In this document: one piece after another, positions 1 to 10,691 of the stretch
Position numbering within the stretch: the first letter of the stretch is position 1
Layout of the letters: each line of letters opens with the position of its first letter
Origin: Diatrype stigma
Lineage: Eukaryota; Ascomycota; Sordariomycetes; Xylariales; Diatrypaceae
NCBI GenBank assembly: GCA_022225965.2
Contig: JAKJXP020000001.1
Location: forward strand, 124,001-188,000
Reading direction: 5' to 3'
DNA length: 64,000 nucleotides
The notes under the pieces: generated by a model
Told to the model about the DNA's origin: nothing
The model's input: the letters and a program-made list of their open reading frames with translations, nothing else
Database searches by the model: none
Position numbers and translations under genes: made by a program

Positions 1-709
1 AACAATGTAATATATCGAATGGCGCACACGCGGCGTGGGATTTCAACCATGCAGAGGACGTGGCCCATTACAAGGAAGGATAGGTGCTATGGGCCAGCCT
101 GGCGAACGCGCTCGGCGGGATGATCGTGGTTGTTGGCGGATACCTAAACAAGCATGATGTATCATTGGGTACCACCCCCAGACGATTCAATTGATGCTTG
201 AGCATGAAGGGCTAGATCAAATGCCTAGCTTGTCGGGTTCCAACGGCGGCGTGCAATGGTAGCAGGGTTGCTCGGCAAGGCCGAGATTAGCATGATGTGT
301 GAACATCATCTTGACGGGCTGACGGGCATCACAGATCACTCGCAAAAGGACACAATGTGTAGATCAGAGAACCGTCCTCTGGTATTTCAGCCCTAGAGGG
401 CAATATGCGAGTACAGAGAAGCCTATCTTGAATGACTACTATGTATGACCAGGCTTGAATGATGCCGCCTTGTTGACTCCTCAATGAATGACGATATGTA
501 AAGCCAGACGCATCCACAATCATGAGTTTCGTATCCTCTTCCCTACGGAATGTGCTTGAGCAGGGGAAGTTGCTGGTCCGCCATGCGCCAAAAGAGGTGG
601 ACGCTCAGAGTAACAAGCCAGTATCCGTGGCTCTACTCGTCCATCGCCATCCGAAACCTCCCGCTCATGACCTCGGCTGCTCTAAGAGAGAGCGGGCGCT
701 TCGCCGCGC
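1..709. other. Left edge, no gene assigned; 3' flank of eS30
   Basis: No supported gene. Positions 20-160 read as a short protein-like stretch in one plus frame with one stop and no start, so it could be the tail or relic of a gene lying outside the window. I could not assign it to a family. The stretch nearest 709 is the 3' flank of the minus-strand eS30 gene. Confidence 0.5.
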
Positions 710-1323
710 TTACGTGCCAGGGTTGGGGTTCATCTGTCACCCACGTGTTAGCTTGGTGACCAGAGATATCTGCCGAACCTAGACATCATCTACGAACCTT
801 TCTCTTGCCACCGGTCAAAGTGACGTTGACGAATCGGCGGGTGTATACGAGTCTCTTCTTCGCGCGGCCCTTGGGGGTCTTGGACTTCTCTTGCTTCTCG
901 ACCTGTGACGTGCCGTATTAGCCTCCAATTTGGTTCTAGTGTCGTGCCAGTCCTCCGGCTTCGTGTGGGACAAATGATGGAGAAAGCGCGGTTTCGTAGT
1001 CGTGGTCGTCGTGGTCGTCGTAATCAGTGATGGTGTCGCAGACAAGGGCATCGAGTATATATCGGGAATTCCTCGCCTGTCCTCATCACCATGTAGTTCT
1101 TATTCGTCGGTTGCATCTCGAGTATCGCGCTTCCTCCATCGTCGGGAAAATCATGGGTCTTGTCGGGTAGAGGCGATGGAAAATGCGAATCAACGAACCT
1201 TAGGCGTCTGAGACTTGACCTTTCCTGTAATGCGAATCCCATCAGTTATCGTGCGCCCCTCAGAGATCCCATCAAACAGAGCAACATACCGGCACGAGCC
1301 AAACTTCCGTGAACCTTTCCCAT
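710..1323 (-). CDS. RPS30: 40S ribosomal protein eS30 (RPS30)
   Basis: Small-subunit ribosomal protein eS30, 62 aa, read in four minus-strand exons: 1323-1290, 1224-1199, 902-798 and 733-710. Introns are 65, 296 and 64 nt. Exon lengths 34+26+105+24 give an exact frame. The peptide starts [15 protein letters not shown], contains [20 protein letters not shown] and ends MNPNPGT, all hallmarks of eS30. The last exon holds only seven codons plus the stop; without it the frame would end in an untypical KVRR. As is usual in fungi there is no ubiquitin-like N-terminal fusion (FUBI). The donors of introns 2 and 3 are both GTTCGT, less canonical than the others. The long second intron carries a possible C/D snoRNA, listed separately. 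Identification is by sequence recognition and is very secure. Confidence 0.96.
1020..1093 (-). ncRNA. Possible box C/D snoRNA in eS30 intron 2
   Basis: The longest eS30 intron contains a box C match GTGATGA (1089-1083, minus strand) and a box D match CTGA (1027-1024) about 60 nt apart. This is the spacing of a C/D snoRNA, and ribosomal-protein introns are common hosts. I could not find a convincing terminal stem or clear C'/D' boxes, so the match may be chance. Confidence 0.2.
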
Positions 1324-2181
1324 CTTGGATTATTTTGCTGCTACGAGACTTTGCTGTTCGTTGGCGGTGGTGTAGGTGTTGTATGGGCGCTGTCGGCTGA
1401 ATGAAATCTTTGACTCCCGGCTGGTTTGGATAGAAGTGGGTAAGAGTCAGAGTGCACAGGAGCGAGGGGCGAATCTGAAAAGCCCTAGTCACGTGGGGTC
1501 TGCCTAACAGCATAAATGCTTGGTCGGTGCATAGTGGCCCCGTGCAGTCGGGGTAATCCTCGGCGGTGGGAACAGCGATAAGATCTTACATAATGAGCAG
1601 GCCCGCCAAGCCCGGCAGCTACGCTGGATGTACTTGACGCAAAGGCAGGACTGGCAGGAGTACCTTGCATGATGCATCCAACCTTGGAACTTACCTCGGG
1701 CTACACGTAGCGGAGGTATCTACATACCTACTTCGTACCTACGACTTCGATGAGCCAAACCATTCAGGTTTTCAACTACGAAACGGGAACCAGAAACAAT
1801 CCAACCAAACCAATCCTGTAGGTATCACGGTATATGATGGCACCTATGTTGGTAATAGGTACTTATCTGATCTCCCAACCTTCAAATCGCACAGCACATG
1901 CAAGCACAGTTGTATCATGAGGCCCGCTAGGCCGGTTTAGGACTACTGCAGATCGTCGCCTGATCGCGTGGCGCCCATCCCGGGATATCAAACGGTACCG
2001 GGGTCGGAGCCAGCTGATGCTGCTTCTTCTTAACATTCGACTATGGCCGAGCTGTGCTCAAGGCTCACGATTCCAATAACCTTTGCTTTGGTCTAGTTAG
2101 TTGCCCGTCTGAAACGCGTCTTTTCTTGCTCAGAACGCCTCCTCCTGTACCCTACGATCATCAAGGACTGGAGAATCCACA
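1324..2181. other. Intergenic, divergent promoters of eS30 and CREG-like gene
   Basis: 858 bp between two divergently transcribed genes. Short frames occur on both strands but none shows recognisable protein sequence or conserved splice structure. The stretch must hold both promoters. No distinct repeat was seen. Confidence 0.6.
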
Positions 2182-3093
2182 ATGAGGTTCCTTCGCCACC
2201 TCCCCGTCTTCTCGCTCGCCGCCGCCGTCTCCGCCACTGGTCTGGCTGAGCAGCAGCAGCAGCAGGCTTTAGCAGCAGAGCCACTGCAGGAGGAGCAGCA
2301 GTACATGTTTAGTAACCCGCCAGTCTCCGATTCTTCGAGGTACAACCGGATCCCGACCTCGTACGAGTCCGCCGTGCTCGGGCGCCGCATCCTAGCTCTG
2401 ACGCCGCTCGGGACGCTCTCCACCGTGTTTCCGGGCAGTGGTAGCGGCTTTGTAGGCGAGGAGAACCGCCCGGACGGGCTGGGGGGCGTGCCAATTGGCA
2501 TGATGGACTACGTCGCGGACTGCGAGGCCGATGGCAACCCGACCATCCTGGCGATCGGCATCGCAACGTCCTTCAAGAACGTGCGCGAGGGGTCCAACAT
2601 CAGCCTGGCGCAACAGTGGACGCCGCGGTACCCGCCCGACAAGCGCATCAAGTCAACTTCGACTCCTCTGACGAAAACGCTGAAGCTGATCGACTGGCTC
2701 TTGGGGACCGAGGACGACCAAGCGGAAGAGGAGGACGACCCCGTGCCGTACTCGGCCGCAAACTTGCCCCGGTATTCGCTCATCGGCTACCTCGAAAAGA
2801 TCGAGCCTGCGTCTGTCGCTGACACCGAGGAGCTGTCGGCGTGCTTCGTCGGCGCCCATCCCGATGCCAAGTACTGGCTTCCCGGCAACCGGATCCACCA
2901 GTCCGAGTTCGTCCGCCTCGTCGTCACGCAAATCTACTGGGTCGGCGGGTTCGGCGACCGCGCCTACATCGGCTGGATTGACCCGGCCGATTGGAACAAT
3001 GTCACCCGCGAGGAATGGGGGGCCGTGAGGCTGCCCGGAGAGAAGAAAGGTTGGAAGGAGTGGAGTGTCGTGCCGAGCTTCTCGGATTTGTGA
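2182..3093 (+). CDS. Secreted CREG-like (FMN-binding split barrel) protein
   Basis: Single-exon gene, 303 aa. The N-terminus MRFLRHLPVFSLAAAVSATG has a basic start and a hydrophobic core ending in small residues, a typical secretory signal peptide. The mature part fits the CREG / pyridoxamine-phosphate-oxidase-like split barrel: a central run on naming a multi-residue substrate pocket around residues 110-155, then HPDAKYWLPGNRIHQSEFVR and IYWVGGFGDRAYIGWI near residues 228-265, the family's C-terminal signature. CREG proteins are secreted or lysosomal and usually lack oxidase activity, so an enzymatic role is not implied. A Gln-rich stretch follows the signal. One NxT/S site (NVTRE) near residue 273 could be glycosylated. 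The first in-frame ATG carries the signal, which decides the start. Confidence 0.85.
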   Translation: MRFLRHLPVFSLAAAVSATGLAEQQQQQALAAEPLQEEQQYMFSNPPVSDSSRYNRIPTSYESAVLGRRILALTPLGTLSTVFPGSGSGFVGEENRPDGLGGVPIGMMDYVADCEADGNPTILAIGIATSFKNVREGSNISLAQQWTPRYPPDKRIKSTSTPLTKTLKLIDWLLGTEDDQAEEEDDPVPYSAANLPRYSLIGYLEKIEPASVADTEELSACFVGAHPDAKYWLPGNRIHQSEFVRLVVTQIYWVGGFGDRAYIGWIDPADWNNVTREEWGAVRLPGEKKGWKEWSVVPSFSDL

Positions 3094-3920
3094 AGATGAG
3101 ATGAATATACCTATGTAGATAATTTAGCCAAGCCACGATGGCGGGCGGCCCTTATGGGTGGTTTTGGGTTCGTGTGGGCATAGCGGGCACACACGATCTA
3201 CCACTGTAGCAAAGGAGGCGTGTACAATAGATACAGGGGACAAGCAGATTGATTCAGGCAATGCATATTTTATGGTTGAGCAATCAACTACCGCCATACA
3301 AATACTCCACGAAGCTCTTACTTGAAACGAACGTCTTCTCTAGACACATAGGGAATACTTCCACTGATAAGGGCGACATATGACCATGTTAGTTGCTGTC
3401 TTCAAGGCAAGCTACTTTCAATGGAACTTGGTTCAATGCCTACACAGTCACTGGTCGACAGGTTCACCGTGGTTCGAAGTGGTGGGTCCTATCCGATGCG
3501 TATATCTGATGCATACATCATGCAGAAGCTCCCGACATCCATATCAAAGGTTCCTTATCTTCCCATTAAGTAGACCTGAGTAGTTGTTCAACTACTGGCT
3601 ATGAATACCCGTATAGCTAGGTAGAGATGTGGTGGCGAGGTACTCGTTTGGATAGCTTGGGGTAGCTGAAATACAACAGACCTTTGCTTTTGCTCTGGTT
3701 GGGATGTGACGAGCCGGGAACATTGGGTAACCACTCAGGCCGCTTTATTCGTCTATTCGTTTGCGCACTGACATCATTGTCCGATACTTGCCAAGGTACC
3801 TGGATTTTGGAAACCAAGGCGCGGTACCTAAGACCTAAGGAATGTATGTAAGGTTACCGGTTGTTGGTGGTCCTACCACATCCTACCTTAAAACGCAGGA
3901 TACGCGGGAAATTCTAACAA
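3094..3920. other. Intergenic, no gene seen
   Basis: 827 bp between the CREG-like gene and the tRNA. Only short unsupported frames; nothing recognisable. Confidence 0.6.
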
Positions 3921-4044
3921 GTTCACGTAGAGAAATGGGTAAGTTGCATCCTTTCCTTTCCTTCAGAAAATACGCTAACCAAAGTTCCAGTAACTCGTTG
4001 ACCTCCTAAGTCAGAGATTGCGGGTTCGAGTCCCGTCGTGAACT
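3921..4044 (+). tRNA. tRNA-Arg(CCT) split in the D loop by a spliceosomal-like intron
   Basis: Halves 3921-3938 (18 nt) and 3991-4044 (54 nt) join to a canonical 72-nt tRNA. The acceptor GTTCACG/CGTGAAC pairs perfectly. The D stem has G10-C25, A11-T24 and G12-C23, with the loop carrying A14, G18G19 and A21. The anticodon stem TTGAC/GTCAG closes loop CTCCTAA, giving anticodon CCT with T33. The variable loop is AGATT, allowing the A15-T48 and G26-A44 contacts, and the T arm is GCGGG TTCGAGT CCCGT. Position 73 is T. A T7 tract at 4052-4058 is a good Pol III terminator. The B box GGTTCGAGTCC is intact and the A box lies wholly in the first half. The interruption is not at the usual 37/38 site of nuclear tRNA introns. 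It would decode AGG codons. It could instead be a disrupted pseudogene, but the perfect arms argue against decay. Confidence 0.85.
3939..3990 (+). other. 52-nt GT-AG intron-like insert inside tRNA-Arg
   Basis: The insert begins GTAAGT directly after the D-loop GG, has a pyrimidine tract (CCTTTCCTTTCCTTC, 3949-3963), a fungal branch site GCTAAC (3974-3979) with the branch A 12 nt before the end, and finishes in CAG. All four signals are at normal spacing for a short filamentous-fungal mRNA intron. GTAA occurs at both boundaries (3939-3942 and 3990-3993), so the exact junction could shift, but only the GT-AG reading uses standard splice sites. It lacks the bulge-helix-bulge setting needed by tRNA endonuclease. 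Confidence 0.8.
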
Positions 4045-4051
4045 ATTCTTA

Positions 4052-4058
4052 TTTTTTT
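4052..4058 (+). terminator. Pol III terminator of tRNA-Arg
   Basis: Run of seven T residues starting 8 nt after the discriminator base, the normal position and strength for RNA polymerase III termination. Confidence 0.8.
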
Positions 4059-5829
4059 GCTGCTTCCTCCTTGGGAGCTTTCTACTCTTCCGTTTCCTTT
4101 TGCCTTCTTAGATAAGAAATCACCTACAAGATATCGAACCTAGTTCACATCGATCTTGTATGCAACAACGCATTATTCACTTACGTTAAGATACGCTTTG
4201 ATCAAATACATGGATGATCACTAATAGGTTGTTTGTTCAACTCCAAAGCCTTCACATATGCAATGATAATAACGATTAATGCCGATCAACTTATTGGATT
4301 ATTGGTGACCACGAACGTACCAAGAACATATGATGCCTACGACATTCCTAGGTAGCTTTGGGCAGATGGTACTCTACTTGGTTCTACACATGACGCCTAC
4401 CATCTTGAGAACGTCTAGATGCATTTGGAGATAACAATCAATAGATAACTAGTACTTTCGTGGCTACCTATATAGCATCAGAGAGAGTATGCGAATACTT
4501 ATGTCTTCCATCCGAGAACATGTTACTAACTTACCATGTGGACAAACAAGGTGATATCCATGCAGCCTGCCTAAGAAAGGGGGGAGATGGGAGGGGTGGG
4601 GGGGGGGGGGGTAAAGTCATAAACTTTAAGGCTAAATCTACTTTCTAGGAAATCCATCCACATGAACAATAGTTAGCCTCTGCTCTAGATTATAGCAGAG
4701 CTGTCATTGCCGTGAAGCTGTAAATGTGCCTAAGTTAACATCCGATCCTCGAGTGGCATAGCTTCAACGAATGCCAAAGCCCTTCGGCTGTTGGCTGCCA
4801 GAGGGTCATACTGGATCGTGATGGAATTAGAGAAAGCAAGTCCTTACCAGCCCTTTCATGTGAGTGCTTTATAGAACGCTAGTAAAACCCTTATACGAAT
4901 TTATCTTTTACACTCTGGTAATGTTACTACCTCCCCCCCCATTCTTTACATACTCTGGGGTGGTGAAACAGTAGGCTATTGCTTAACTTCGTGCAACAAT
5001 CTAGGCAACCCTTCAAGGATTGACTTGAGTAAAACCATATTAACTGCTGAAATGTACCCCTTTATGATTTATCCTGCTTCAGGCCATGGCCATCACCGTC
5101 GCTCTGTAGTATCGCCGCTCATAACTACAAAAACAACTATAGCCTACCTTTGCAATGCAATGAAGTTCGAATTTGCGATCGAAATCCTTAGTAAGACTGG
5201 AGTGGACTGAATGAGGAGCTCTTCATTTACCTACAGTACTTTGTATTATTTCTGCCCAAACGCCATCAATATCTTCAACTCCCCGTATGCTATAATGATG
5301 CGTAGACCCTGAACGGAAGTAGTCCGGCCGCGGGGCAATGCCTAATATTTCAGGATTCCTTCCCTGTTATTCCCTGTGCTGGCGACATGTATAATTCGGT
5401 TGCTAAGGTTCTAACCGATTGCCTAGGTAGGTAGTATATTGTACTTGGGCTATACTGCCCCTAGCTACCTGTACATATAGCTCCACCATGATGACAACCG
5501 ACGTGATTACAACTGCATAGTGTATAATACGCCTGATACTATCGTCCACTAGGCCGCCTCCTCGACCCACATGTCGTAACTAGGTAGTTCTAGTCTGCAC
5601 GGAGGGGAGTTGGGGGTCACCTTTCGTCTGGTCTGGGGGTCAGGACCGAAAAGCGGAGTATTCGTGCCTACGAGGATCGGAGGGAGCAATAATGTTATCC
5701 CAGCGGGCTTCATGTTTGGATAGAAATATATGCTATATTGTGTATAAATAAACACGTGTCTAAAGTTAGGCTATTCTCCAGGTTGGAGGATATTACTAGG
5801 ATAGCATATTGAGATTTGCCGCAACGACG
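4059..5829. other. Intergenic, no gene seen
   Basis: About 1.8 kb of relatively AT-rich spacer with a 14-nt G run at 4598-4611 and scattered copies of the TAGGTAGG/CCTACCTA word common in spacers of this window. Frames are short and unsupported. Confidence 0.6.
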
Positions 5830-7042
5830 ATGTCCTCTCCTGACCAAATCGATGTCTGTCTGTACGGGCTTGGGGCGTAAGTTGCATCTACTATGGCAAG
5901 CTGCTGCTGCTGGACCGGAGCTGACGTTGACATAGCATTGGCTCGTTCTACGCCTTCATCTTGAGCCGCTCCGAGAAAGTGAGACTCACGGTAGTAGCAC
6001 GGTCGAACTATGAGGCGGTCAAGGCCCACGGCCTTTCTATCAGCAGCCAGAACCATGGAGATCATATAGTGCGCCCCTTCAAAGGTAGGTTCAGACAGCA
6101 AACACTTAGAGCACGATCCTCTGCATCTGCCGCCCAAGGAAGGTGCTTATTCTAGTATCTATCTAGTCGTGAAGACTGTGGCCGAGGCTCAATCAACTTT
6201 CGACTACATCGTCTGCGCACACAAGGCGATCAACCCCGCGGCTGCTCCGCCACAGATTGCACCCGGCGTGGACGAGTCGAAGACTACTATCGTCATAATC
6301 CAGAACGGCGTCGGCAACGAAGAGCCCTTCCGGAAGCACTTTCCCAGCGCGACGATATTGTCCTGTGTGGTACGTACAGCCCCCTAATCATGGTGTATAT
6401 GTACATATACATCCCATGCACATCTTGACACAAGGCTAGAAGGAGCTGACATGTGTTTCTTAGACATGGGTAGGAGCTGGCCAACCCGAGCCAGGTATCA
6501 TCAAGCACACGAAGTCCGAGGACATGCAGATGGGGCTGTTTTCGAACCCCTCGGCCGATCAAGGCCAGGAGAAGCAGCGGCTGGATGACTTCGCCTCCTT
6601 GCTGAGCCACGGCAAGACCGTGTTCCAGGTCGTGCCCAACATCCAAGTACAGCGGTGGGAGAAGGTGGTCTGGAACGCGGCGTGGAACTCACTCACGACG
6701 CTGACCATGCTGGACACGCACTCCTGGCTAACCTCCTCACCCGACGCGATGCCCCTGACGCGCCGGCTGATGACCGAGGTCATCGGCGTGGCGCAGAAGT
6801 GCGACGTGCCGATCGAATACTCGCTGATCGACAAGCTAATCGACAAAATTTTAGCCATGCCACCGATTGGCAGCAGCATGCAGGTGGATGCCAAGAACGG
6901 GAGGCCGATGGAGGTTGACGTGATCCTCGGATACCCCGTGGCGAAGGCAAAGGAACTCGGTCTCGAGATACCAACGACAGAAACACTCTATGTGGTCTTG
7001 ACGGGGATGAACCACAAGTTTCTAAAGGCAGCAAACCTATAA
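5830..7042 (+). CDS. 2-dehydropantoate 2-reductase (ApbA/PanE family)
   Basis: Ketopantoate reductase family enzyme, 325 aa in four exons: 5830-5876, 5936-6084, 6167-6369 and 6464-7042 (introns 59, 82 and 94 nt). Exon lengths 47+149+203+579 sum to an intact frame. The N-terminal NADPH motif GLGAIG is created across the first splice junction (CLYGLGAIGSFYA), which fixes start and intron. FDYIVCAHKAI and IIQNGVGNEE follow, then TWVGAGQPEPGIIKHTKS across the third junction. The C-terminal helical domain has WEKVVWNAAWNSLTTL with the catalytic Lys at about residue 200. The family reduces ketopantoate to pantoate in pantothenate and CoA synthesis, but fungi carry several paralogues, some of unknown substrate. 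The gene converges on the flavocytochrome b2 gene, 404 bp away. Confidence 0.9.
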
Positions 7043-7446
7043 CATGTCGGCATAAATAATAGCAGTTTAGGCCTAAAACACAGTAGCTAAGTAGGTAGCT
7101 ATCGATAATATCAACCAAAGCGAAAAAGGGGCCCTCCACCACAATGCAGGCCATGGCTGCTTTCCAGTGTATGTACATAGGTAGGATGACAGTCGAATAG
7201 CACTCAATTCAGCTCGGTTATTGGGAAAAGGGCTTGCGGGTGAGGCATCTCAATTTGCTCGTCATAAAGCTAGATAGGTCAAGGACGTGTTTCTCTCGAC
7301 ATTCCATTGGTCCATTACTATGTAAGTACGTAGTCTGATTATGTTTTATTCTGCATTACTGCATGACATCTCCCTAAGTCCCCAATAGCTATGACAGCTA
7401 TTGGGCCTCTCTAAGCCGTGCGTAGTTACAGCTTGAATCCACCTCT
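7043..7446. other. Convergent intergenic region
   Basis: 404 bp between two gene 3' ends. Expected to hold both 3' UTRs; nothing else seen. Confidence 0.6.
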
Positions 7447-8964
7447 TCACAGCTTCACCCTCCTCGACATCTCGTTTTCCGCGCGTTCGCTGTTAATCAT
7501 CTCCGGGACGAGGTCGTCCAAGCTAGCCGCTCCCAACAGCGCCATGCTGGTCTCGATCTCAGCGCGGAACATGTCGATCAGGCGCGTCACGCCCGCCTCG
7601 CCGTACTCGGCCGTCAGGGCGTACAGGAACGGCCGGCCGATGCCCACGGCCGAGGCGCCCAGCGCCAGCGCCTTGAGCACGTCGGTGCCGCGGCGCACGC
7701 CGCCATCAACAAAGACCTGGAACCTGTCCCGCACCCCGCGCGCCAGCAGGTGCGGCGCGTGGCGGCGGATCTCCAGCAGCGTCAGCAGCGGCGCCTGGGC
7801 GGTATCGAGCGAGCGCCCGCCGTGGTTCGACAGCACGACGCCCTGGACGCCGCGGTCGTGGGCCAGCACGGCGTCCTCGACGGTCTGGACGCCCTTGATC
7901 ACGATCGGCAGGCGCGTGATCCCGCGCAGCCAGTCGACGTCGTCCCAGGTCAGCAGAGGGTTGAGCAGGCCGCGCGAGCTGGCCTTGGCCACGCCCCCCT
8001 CGGCGGACAGCAGGTCCTCGCCCTCGGCGACCTTGACGCGGTCGTCGCGCTCGCGCCGCCCCAGCACGGGCGAGTCGACCGTCAGGAACACGGCCGCGGC
8101 GCCGAGCGCCTCGGCCCGCCGCACCAGCGCCTCCGACCGCCCCCGCTCGCGGTTCGCGTACAGCTGCAGGAACAGCGGCTGGTCCGGCCGCGCGCGCGCC
8201 CCGAACACCGCCTCGTGCGCGATCGCCGTCGGCATGCAGTACACGATGCCGGCCTTGCCCGCCGCCCGCGCCAGGATCGGCTCCGCCTCCGGGTGCGCGT
8301 ACCGGCCCAGGCCCGTGGGCGAGATGTAGAAGGGCAGCGACGAAGGGTGGCCCAGGATCCGGGTGGCGGGGGAGACGGGCTCGACGCGCCGGAGCACGCG
8401 CGGCCGGAACGTGATCCGCCGGAACAGCCGCCGCGTGTCCTGCAGGCTGAGCTCGTCCTCGGCGCCGGACGAGTAGTAGGCCCAGCCGGCCGCGGTGAGG
8501 TAGCTATGGGCTACCTTCTCGAAGTCGTCCACGTTCACGATGGAGCCTAGGGGCGGCCACCTCGTGTGAGGCGGCGGCTGCTTGCCCTTCGTTGCTTCTT
8601 GCACTGTGGCCTTCTCTCTAACTAGGCTACCGGGTTTGACGCTGCCTAGACACTTTTCCGGAGCCAGGGTCTCGGCGACTAGCTCTGGGCCATGGACAGT
8701 ATCGTACATGGTTGTGCCATCTCGGCCGGCACATTTCATTATGAGGTTTGCTCCTCCGGGATGCTCATCGACAAAATCTGAGCTGTGTTAGACTTCGATG
8801 CACGTGACTTTCCGCATAGCAACTATACTTCGTGTGGCGTTTGAGATGAGCGTGAGCGTACCTGATACGTTCCAGACCTTCCCATGTATCACCGTCCAGC
8901 AATCGCCTCTGGTGCTGTGTTTCGCGACATCCGCTCCGTCGATGGTCGCCATTGAGATAGCCAT
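7447..8964 (-). CDS. Flavocytochrome b2-type L-2-hydroxyacid (lactate) dehydrogenase
   Basis: Two minus-strand exons, 8964-8862 and 8777-7447 (84-nt intron), give 477 aa. Residues 1-80 are a cytochrome b5 domain: KHSTRGDCWTVIHGKVWNV, then DEHPGG with heme ligand His40 and DTVHGPE with the second ligand His63. The HPGG motif appears only when exon 1 is joined upstream of the long frame. The FMN domain follows with AYYSSGAEDE, YISPTGLGRYAHPE, FLTVDSP, VIKGVQT and SNHGGRSLD; His353 and Arg356 are the catalytic base and substrate-binding Arg. The family oxidises L-lactate or related 2-hydroxyacids, passing electrons through heme to cytochrome c. Unlike yeast Cyb2 there is no mitochondrial presequence, and the C-terminus VKL is only a weak peroxisome-like tail, so location is open. 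A second start 12 nt downstream (Met5) is possible. Confidence 0.9.
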
Positions 8965-10691
8965 AAGCTGACAAACCGGTCGTCTTCGTGACCTGTCTCC
9001 TTCCAGGTGTCTATAAGCGTGAAGCTAGTCCCAACTCTACTCGCCCTTCCGTTCTCGAAAGTAAAGAGCAATCATACAACAGTTCTTCGTTTGTAATCAA
9101 GATCAATAGATTTAGCGACACGATTTCAGTTGCTCTAGAACTATGTAGTACATAATTTGCATCGTGGGGCATCTTGCTGCGGTACCTACCGCACGAACCA
9201 CATGTGCCTTTTCGAGATTCCTACACCTAGTCACCTACATATGCGTGTGTAGTTACATAGCTGCCTAGTGTAGGAACAGAAGATAGGGGTCCCACTAACT
9301 ATAGTCCGCTGGCCAGCCCCGGCCTCGACCAGCGGTCCCGATGGAAGAACAGCAACACCGCCTTTTTGAAACCCGCTAGCATTGTCTGGACTGAATCTCA
9401 ACCTCAAGCACGTATGTACTTCAGTGACCGGGAATATCACCAGCTGTGGTGCTCGGTGTTCGACCCGTTAGTTTGATGACCCCCACCTAGACACGGATAC
9501 TCGTGGTAGGTAATTTGTCCCCGTATTTTCTCCAAGTCCGGGGATCAGTTAGCCCCAGTCCCCCACACAACATATTATGTTGGTGATTAGGTTCTCCACG
9601 AGGCAGAGACCCCCCGCATCATCCTCATGTTGGAAAACCATGAAAAATTACCTCACTCATCCATGGGCAATGACAGGGCCTGAGAGAAAGAGAGTTAACA
9701 GCGTCCGTACTAATCGTACTAGGTCTTACTCGAGGAACAGGCATATGTCCATCTGAACCAGGTTCTCCGCAAGCAAAGAGCCCGGATACCAGATACTGAC
9801 CAAAGTCAAATTACCAAAGGAAAACACCGATGAACGAGGTGCGGCCCACTCTTGCATTACAACCCCATAACGCGGAATATCCATTGCCTTGGGACGAGAA
9901 CATTGGAAACGTGAACGAACAGTCGTGCACCGTAAATAGCGTTGCCATGCTATGGAATCATTCGGGACTATTCCGAAGATTCCTTGGCACTGAATGGAAA
10001 CATTGGAACAAAATACACGATGATAGCATCATGTCCATTTCGTTATGGTAGCTATCTATTATTACTCATTATGCTGAAAATCGGTTGATGGGTTAATGTG
10101 AACTTCGAAGGTTCATAATTATTTATGAACCATTTCTGAATTATACATTCCAAATAACAGTTACGAGGTATACCAGCCCTGCTGCGCCGCCCCAGCAGTC
10201 TGATACTCGGCACCAACATGCATCCTGCCGAGACCAATCAGCGAGTGGTTATAGTCATAGTTCAATAGGCTATACCCTCGTTAGTGGTGTTACGTGGGGG
10301 TCAGAGAGGGTTTCCCTTATCCCCCTCATCTCCCCCAGTATCTAGATCGAGAGCTAGCCCGAGAAGGGGCATCTAAGAGACCCCGTGGGGATTCTGGGGA
10401 AGCGTGGATTGCGGAGTGTGAAGTGGGAAACTCCAAAGTCCTCCTCCTTGTTCGATGCCATTCAGTAGCACGCACTAGCTCAAGGTGTGAGGCGCACGCA
10501 AGCGTCGAGCAGTTGCTTATCTATCGCTTGAATATATGTAAGGCTGAAAACACGACAAGACCCAGGACACCTGCTCGTCCCGGAATTCTCGCTCGAAAGG
10601 TTTTACTCGCCTTCAGCCAGTTGTTCAAGCCGGAACCCGCTAAGGAAGAAAGAAAAAGACAAGGGAAAAGAGGAAAAAGACCTCGGTTACT
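8965..10691. other. Intergenic, divergent promoters
   Basis: 1.7 kb between the flavocytochrome b2 start and the MFS transporter start. Short frames on both strands have no recognisable sequence. Contains regulatory DNA for both genes by position only. Confidence 0.6.

Noticed and set aside
522..1051. Several short open frames on both strands near the left end
   Set aside because: They overlap the spliced eS30 gene and its 3' flank, which explains the region; none resembles a protein.
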